Position numbers and translations under genes: made by a program
In this document: in pieces, positions 60,426 to 64,000 of the stretch
How positions within the stretch are numbered: position 1 is the stretch's first letter
Layout of the letters: each line of letters begins with the position of its first letter
The notes under the pieces: generated by a model
The model's database searches: none
Seen by the model: the letters and a program-made list of their open reading frames with translations, nothing else
What the model was told of the DNA's origin: nothing
NCBI RefSeq assembly: GCF_000389635.1
Contig: NC_021182.1
Location: 3,162,001 to 3,226,000, forward strand
Length of the DNA stretch: 64,000 nt
Source: Clostridium pasteurianum BC1
GTDB taxonomy: Bacteria > Bacillota > Clostridia > Clostridiales > Clostridiaceae
Direction: 5' to 3'

Positions 60426-63374
60426 ATGAACAGCATAAAAAGTATAATTAAGAGAGTTTACACTAAAGAACTGGATATACATAAAGATAAAAGTGTATAT
60501 GATTTATTTCAATGGAAAAAAGTAGATGTTTTTATGAAGGACTATAAAACAGGCAAGATTTTAGTTGATATGAAAAATCTTGAATTTCCAATTAATTATT
60601 CTCAAAATTCCTGTGACATAATAGCATCTAAATATTTTAGAAAAGCAGGAATTCCAAAAGCTCCCCATTATGAAAATAGTCTTAAAATGATTGCCCACAG
60701 ATTAGTAAATTTTTGGTGCAAAGCTTTAAAAGATGAAGGATTAATAGAAACGGAAGAAGAAGAAAACATTTTCTATGACGAAATGGTCTATGCCTTTTTA
60801 AATCAAATGTTTGCCCCAAATTCACCTCAATGGTTTAATACGGGCCTTGCCCTTTCCTATAATATTAAGGGTCAAAAACAGGAAAATTATTATTATGATG
60901 AAAAATCCAAAAAAATTGCTGCAGCAGAAGATAACTATACAAGAACTCAAGCCTCGGCTTGTTTTATAATTTCTATAGCTGATAAACTTCTAGGCTCCCA
61001 TTCCATATCTGATCAATACGTTACAGAGACAAAATTATTTAAGGGCGGCTCTGGTACTGGAACAAATTTTTCTACCATAAGGGCAAAAGGTGAAAGATTA
61101 TCTGGAGGTGGTGTTTCTTCTGGTCTTATGAGTTTTTTAAGGGGATTAGATAGAAATGCTGGCGCTATAAAATCCGGCGGAACTACAAGAAGAGCTGCAA
61201 AAATGCTATGCCTTAATATTGATCACCCTGAAATATTCGACTTTATTAGCTGGAAAGCAAAAGAAGAAGATAAAGTTAGAGCTCTTGGTAAAATGGGATA
61301 TGATATGAGTTTTGAGGGTGAGGCTTATGAAACTGTATCAGGTCAAAATGGAAATAACTCCGTACTATTTTCAGATGAATTTATGAATAAAGTTAAAAAT
61401 CTGAGTAAAAATCCTGATGAAACAATAGAATTAACAGGCAGAACTGATGATTCTGTAAATACAACTGTTAAGGTGCAAAATTTATGGAATATATTTAATG
61501 AATCTGCTTGGAAATGTGCTGATCCTGCTCCACTTTTCGGCGATAGGTTAAATGCCTGGCATACCTGTCCTGCTGGTGAAGACGGTGTATATAATGCGCC
61601 TTATAACAGAATTAACTCAACAAATCCTTGTGGAGAATATGCCTTTTTAGATGATACTTCCTGTAACCTTGCATCTATCAATATATTTAAATTTTATGAT
61701 ACTGATAAAAAATTCATTGATTTAGAGGGTTATGTTCACGTAATAGGTTTAGTCCAGCTTGTATTGGAAGCTTCTATTCATTGGGGGCAATTTCCTACAG
61801 AAGATGTAGCTAAAAAAACTTATATGTTTAGAACTACAGGCCTTGGTATTTCCAATTTAGCATCCTTACTTATGGTTAAAGGCTATCCCTATGATTCTGA
61901 TAAAGCCAGAACTTTGGCAGCATCTTTAACTGGAATACTTACTGCTCACTCTTATTACGTTTCTTCATTGATGGCTGCTAAAATTGGATGCTTTCAGAAA
62001 TATGAAATAAATAAGACCTATATGAAAAGAGTTATAAGGAATCATGCAAGATCAGCCGGCTTATTAGATACTGATTACGAAAATCTTAACTACAATCCAG
62101 TTAGGATAAATCATAAATTATTGCTTGATGAAAATCTGGAGGATATAAGTCATCTGCTAAAAGAAAGCTTTAAAAAAGCTATTGAATATGGAGAAGAATT
62201 TGGATATAGAAATGCTCAGGTTTCAGTAATTGCCCCAACTGGTACTATTTCCTTTGCCATGGATTGTGGTTCTACCTCCATAGAACCCTTCTTTAGCCAC
62301 GTTATTTATAAAAAGCTATCTGGCGGGGGCTATATGACCATAATAAATCCTGTAATAAAAACTTCACTTAAAAATTTAGGCTATGTCGAAAATGAAATAC
62401 AAGATATAATGGACTATATCTTAAGAACGGAAACTGTTAAAGACGGAGATCTTCAATATGAAAAACTAGCAGACGGCAAAATAGAAGGTGCTCCACATTT
62501 AAAAAGAGAGCATCTGGCTATATTTGACTGTGCTAATAAATGTGGTAGTGGTAAAAGATATATTTCACCTATGGGGCATGTGCTTATGGTAGCCTCAATT
62601 ATTCCTTTAATTTCCGGCTCTATTTCTAAAACAGTTAATCTTCCTAATGATGCTACTGTTGAAGACTTTAAAAATGTGGTTCTTAAATCCTGGGAACTTG
62701 GTATCAAGGGAATAACTCTTTATAGAGATTCCTCTAAAGCAAGTCAACCATTAAATACAAGTTTAGATGAAAATAATAATTTAGATTTAGAAAACATGAC
62801 TTACAATGCTCTTATGAATAAAGTTAAATCTTTACAGACTAAAAATACATCTTCAAAAGCTAATCGTGTTAAACCTGTTGGAATAAGATATGGAACCACT
62901 CATCCAGCTCAAATAGCTGATGTTAAAATTTATACTACAGTTAATAGAAACGAGAATGGAGAAATATGTGAAATCTATATAACAACAGATAGAGAAGGAA
63001 CTATTATTACAGGACTTTTAAACTCTCTATCTAAATCAATTTCGGTTATGCTTCAATATCATGTTCCTCCAAAAGATATATCGAGAATGCTTAGGGGGCA
63101 AAAATATGAGCCTTATGGTTTTGTACAAAAGCACCCATATATAAAATATGTTACATCTATTTCTGACCTTATAAGTAAAGTAATTGATATAGAACTCAAC
63201 GATTTTTCCAGCTGTCAAGTAGCCCCTGACCAGTATGAAGCAGCAGACAAAAATGAAGCTAATTTAGAAAGAGTTTACGACGCCACTTGCCCTAACTGTT
63301 CTTCTACAAGAATGGCAAGAAACGGCACATGTATGGTTTGTATGGATTGTGGAACCACCACAGGTTGCAGCTAA
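60426..63374 (+). CDS. nrdJ: Adenosylcobalamin-dependent ribonucleotide reductase
   Basis: 982 residues from ATG 60426 (MNSIKSIIKRVYTKELDIHK), with ATGGAGG upstream. Signatures of class II RNR: NSPQWFNTGL, QASACFIIS (first redox Cys), GGSGTGTNFSTIRAKGE, NPCGEYAFLDDTSCNLASIN (thiyl Cys/Glu region), APTGTISFAMDCGSTSIEP. A C-terminal extension ends in a zinc-ribbon-like CPNCSS...CMVCMDCG domain, typical of the longer NrdJ. Reduces ribonucleotides with a B12-derived radical and works with or without oxygen. Single gene. Confidence 0.95.
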   Translation: MNSIKSIIKRVYTKELDIHKDKSVYDLFQWKKVDVFMKDYKTGKILVDMKNLEFPINYSQNSCDIIASKYFRKAGIPKAPHYENSLKMIAHRLVNFWCKALKDEGLIETEEEENIFYDEMVYAFLNQMFAPNSPQWFNTGLALSYNIKGQKQENYYYDEKSKKIAAAEDNYTRTQASACFIISIADKLLGSHSISDQYVTETKLFKGGSGTGTNFSTIRAKGERLSGGGVSSGLMSFLRGLDRNAGAIKSGGTTRRAAKMLCLNIDHPEIFDFISWKAKEEDKVRALGKMGYDMSFEGEAYETVSGQNGNNSVLFSDEFMNKVKNLSKNPDETIELTGRTDDSVNTTVKVQNLWNIFNESAWKCADPAPLFGDRLNAWHTCPAGEDGVYNAPYNRINSTNPCGEYAFLDDTSCNLASINIFKFYDTDKKFIDLEGYVHVIGLVQLVLEASIHWGQFPTEDVAKKTYMFRTTGLGISNLASLLMVKGYPYDSDKARTLAASLTGILTAHSYYVSSLMAAKIGCFQKYEINKTYMKRVIRNHARSAGLLDTDYENLNYNPVRINHKLLLDENLEDISHLLKESFKKAIEYGEEFGYRNAQVSVIAPTGTISFAMDCGSTSIEPFFSHVIYKKLSGGGYMTIINPVIKTSLKNLGYVENEIQDIMDYILRTETVKDGDLQYEKLADGKIEGAPHLKREHLAIFDCANKCGSGKRYISPMGHVLMVASIIPLISGSISKTVNLPNDATVEDFKNVVLKSWELGIKGITLYRDSSKASQPLNTSLDENNNLDLENMTYNALMNKVKSLQTKNTSSKANRVKPVGIRYGTTHPAQIADVKIYTTVNRNENGEICEIYITTDREGTIITGLLNSLSKSISVMLQYHVPPKDISRMLRGQKYEPYGFVQKHPYIKYVTSISDLISKVIDIELNDFSSCQVAPDQYEAADKNEANLERVYDATCPNCSSTRMARNGTCMVCMDCGTTTGCS

Positions 63375-63756
63375 CATTTCAATTAACCATTATGGATAAA
63401 TGTAGAAATACAAATAAGTTGTGTTCTATAAATAGTAGGAAGTATATAAAGGCAATAATATTGGCTACCATTGATATAAGCAGAAAGTATTATGGATTTC
63501 AGGATGAATTGATTGCATTGAGGCACACTGATAAAGATATAAAACTTCAAAATGAAATAAGTCATAGCATATTATTTCAAAGATCAAGGAAATGCTTGTA
63601 AGAATAAATGCAAAGAACGAAAATCTAGATATAACTGCATTTCTTTTCTTTTGTCTTGTAGATAATTTCAGCTATAGTGTTGTACATCAAACTGATATTG
63701 ATGCTTCAGTAGAACAGTATGTCGAGATGATACTTAGATATATCAAGTTGAATTGA
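63375..63756 (+). pseudogene. Decayed TetR/AcrR-family regulator
   Basis: Frame 63437-63601 reads YIKAIILATIDISRKYYGFQ...FQRSRKCL, then after a frameshift 63598-63756 reads VRINAKNENLDITAFLFFCL and SYSVVHQTDIDASVEQYVEM...RYIKLN, stop: the ligand-binding C-terminal half of a TetR-type protein. The DNA-binding N-terminus is missing. No ribosome site. Confidence 0.55.
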
Positions 63757-63887
63757 TTTTCAAAAAACATTGAGCTATTATTTTTTTAATGTCTCAAATG
63801 AAACGTGTTTGTAACTAGGGATAGCTAATTTCGAGCTTTTCCCAAAGAATATTATTATTTAATTTTACATTCACATACATTTTAAAG

Positions 63888-63919
63888 TGGATAGATTGAT
63901 TAATTTCTATCCATTTTTT
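63888..63919 (+). terminator. Terminator
   Basis: TGGATAG / CTATCCA with a six-T tail, after the TetR remnant. The last 80 bases of the window contain no assignable feature. Confidence 0.75.
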
Positions 63920-64000
63920 ATCTTAGCGTGGGTTTTGTGGAAATGTTGGAGATACCCATATAATAAAAAATCGCTCTGAAAACACTATTTTCGAGTATCC

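Noticed and set aside
1-64000. tRNA or rRNA genes
   Set aside because: No cloverleaf with GTTCGA-type T-loop and no rRNA-like sequence noticed on either strand.
63922-64000. Possible end of a minus-strand gene (SERFFIIWVSPTFPQNPR, stop)
   Set aside because: Only about 25 codons are visible, with no family clue; cannot be supported.

Overview
This is a low-GC, AT-rich stretch of a Clostridium (sensu stricto) type chromosome. The evidence is clostridial codon use and strong AGGAGG ribosome sites, a catalytic carbon monoxide dehydrogenase (CooS), a B12-dependent ribonucleotide reductase, a FabV-type enoyl reductase, GH57/DUF4912/GT4 alpha-glucan genes and a clostridial two-gene dehydratase-like/activator pair. 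CooS fits an acetogenic or CO-using relative, but no complete Wood-Ljungdahl cluster is in view.

Layout. 1-20.5 kb is core chromosome: an M16 protease (cut by the left edge), a DEAD-box helicase, GH57 and DUF4912 genes, a 2-hydroxyacyl-CoA-dehydratase-like protein with its ATP-driven activator behind what reads as a preQ1-I riboswitch, a divergent cis-prenyltransferase, an HtrA protease convergent with a two-component system, a polysaccharide deacetylase, and a sulfur operon (Rrf2/CymR-like regulator, cysK, nifS, mnmA). At 21.6-22.95 kb a tnpB-only IS605-type element sits directly against the start of a YibE/F membrane protein gene.

23.485-44.368 kb is an integrated element of about 20.9 kb. 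It splits a flavin reductase gene: the first 40 codons are at 23380-23499 and the remainder resumes at 44354. Both junctions carry the same 15-base core, TGGGCTGGAACTGCA. A large serine recombinase lies just inside the right junction and a complete paralogue of the broken target gene just inside the left one. The interior is a degraded prophage: repressor, SSB, HD protein and recombination-gene remnants, then lysin and holins, with the whole head/tail module deleted (a methyltransferase N-terminus is followed directly by a tail-protein C-terminus). The integrase has two frameshifts, so the element looks locked in. Cargo near the left end includes an XRE regulator, a RES-domain protein, a superoxide dismutase-like protein, a macrolide-type glycosyltransferase, a left-handed beta-helix protein, a guanidine-I (ykkC) riboswitch without its usual gene, a PaiA-like acetyltransferase, an IS110 element and many short terminator-like hairpins.

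44.8-64 kb returns to core genes: GT4 glycosyltransferase with a long basic tail, FabV between two copies of a 157-bp MITE, SPFH/NfeD pair, glutamine-dependent NAD synthase, YaaR, a P-type cation ATPase behind a yybP-ykoY (Mn2+) riboswitch, a gamma-carbonic anhydrase-like protein, a BFD-like [2Fe-2S] protein, CooS and its neighbouring Cys-containing Rrf2 regulator with matching palindromic operators in front of both genes, NrdJ, and a decayed TetR gene.

Regulatory RNA and operators are unusually readable here: three riboswitches (preQ1-I, guanidine-I, Mn2+), two promoter-plus-terminator units with no ORF, an unassigned folded RNA at 16.0 kb, and operator repeats for XRE, Rrf2 and OmpR-type regulators. 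All calls are from reading the sequence; no database search was run.
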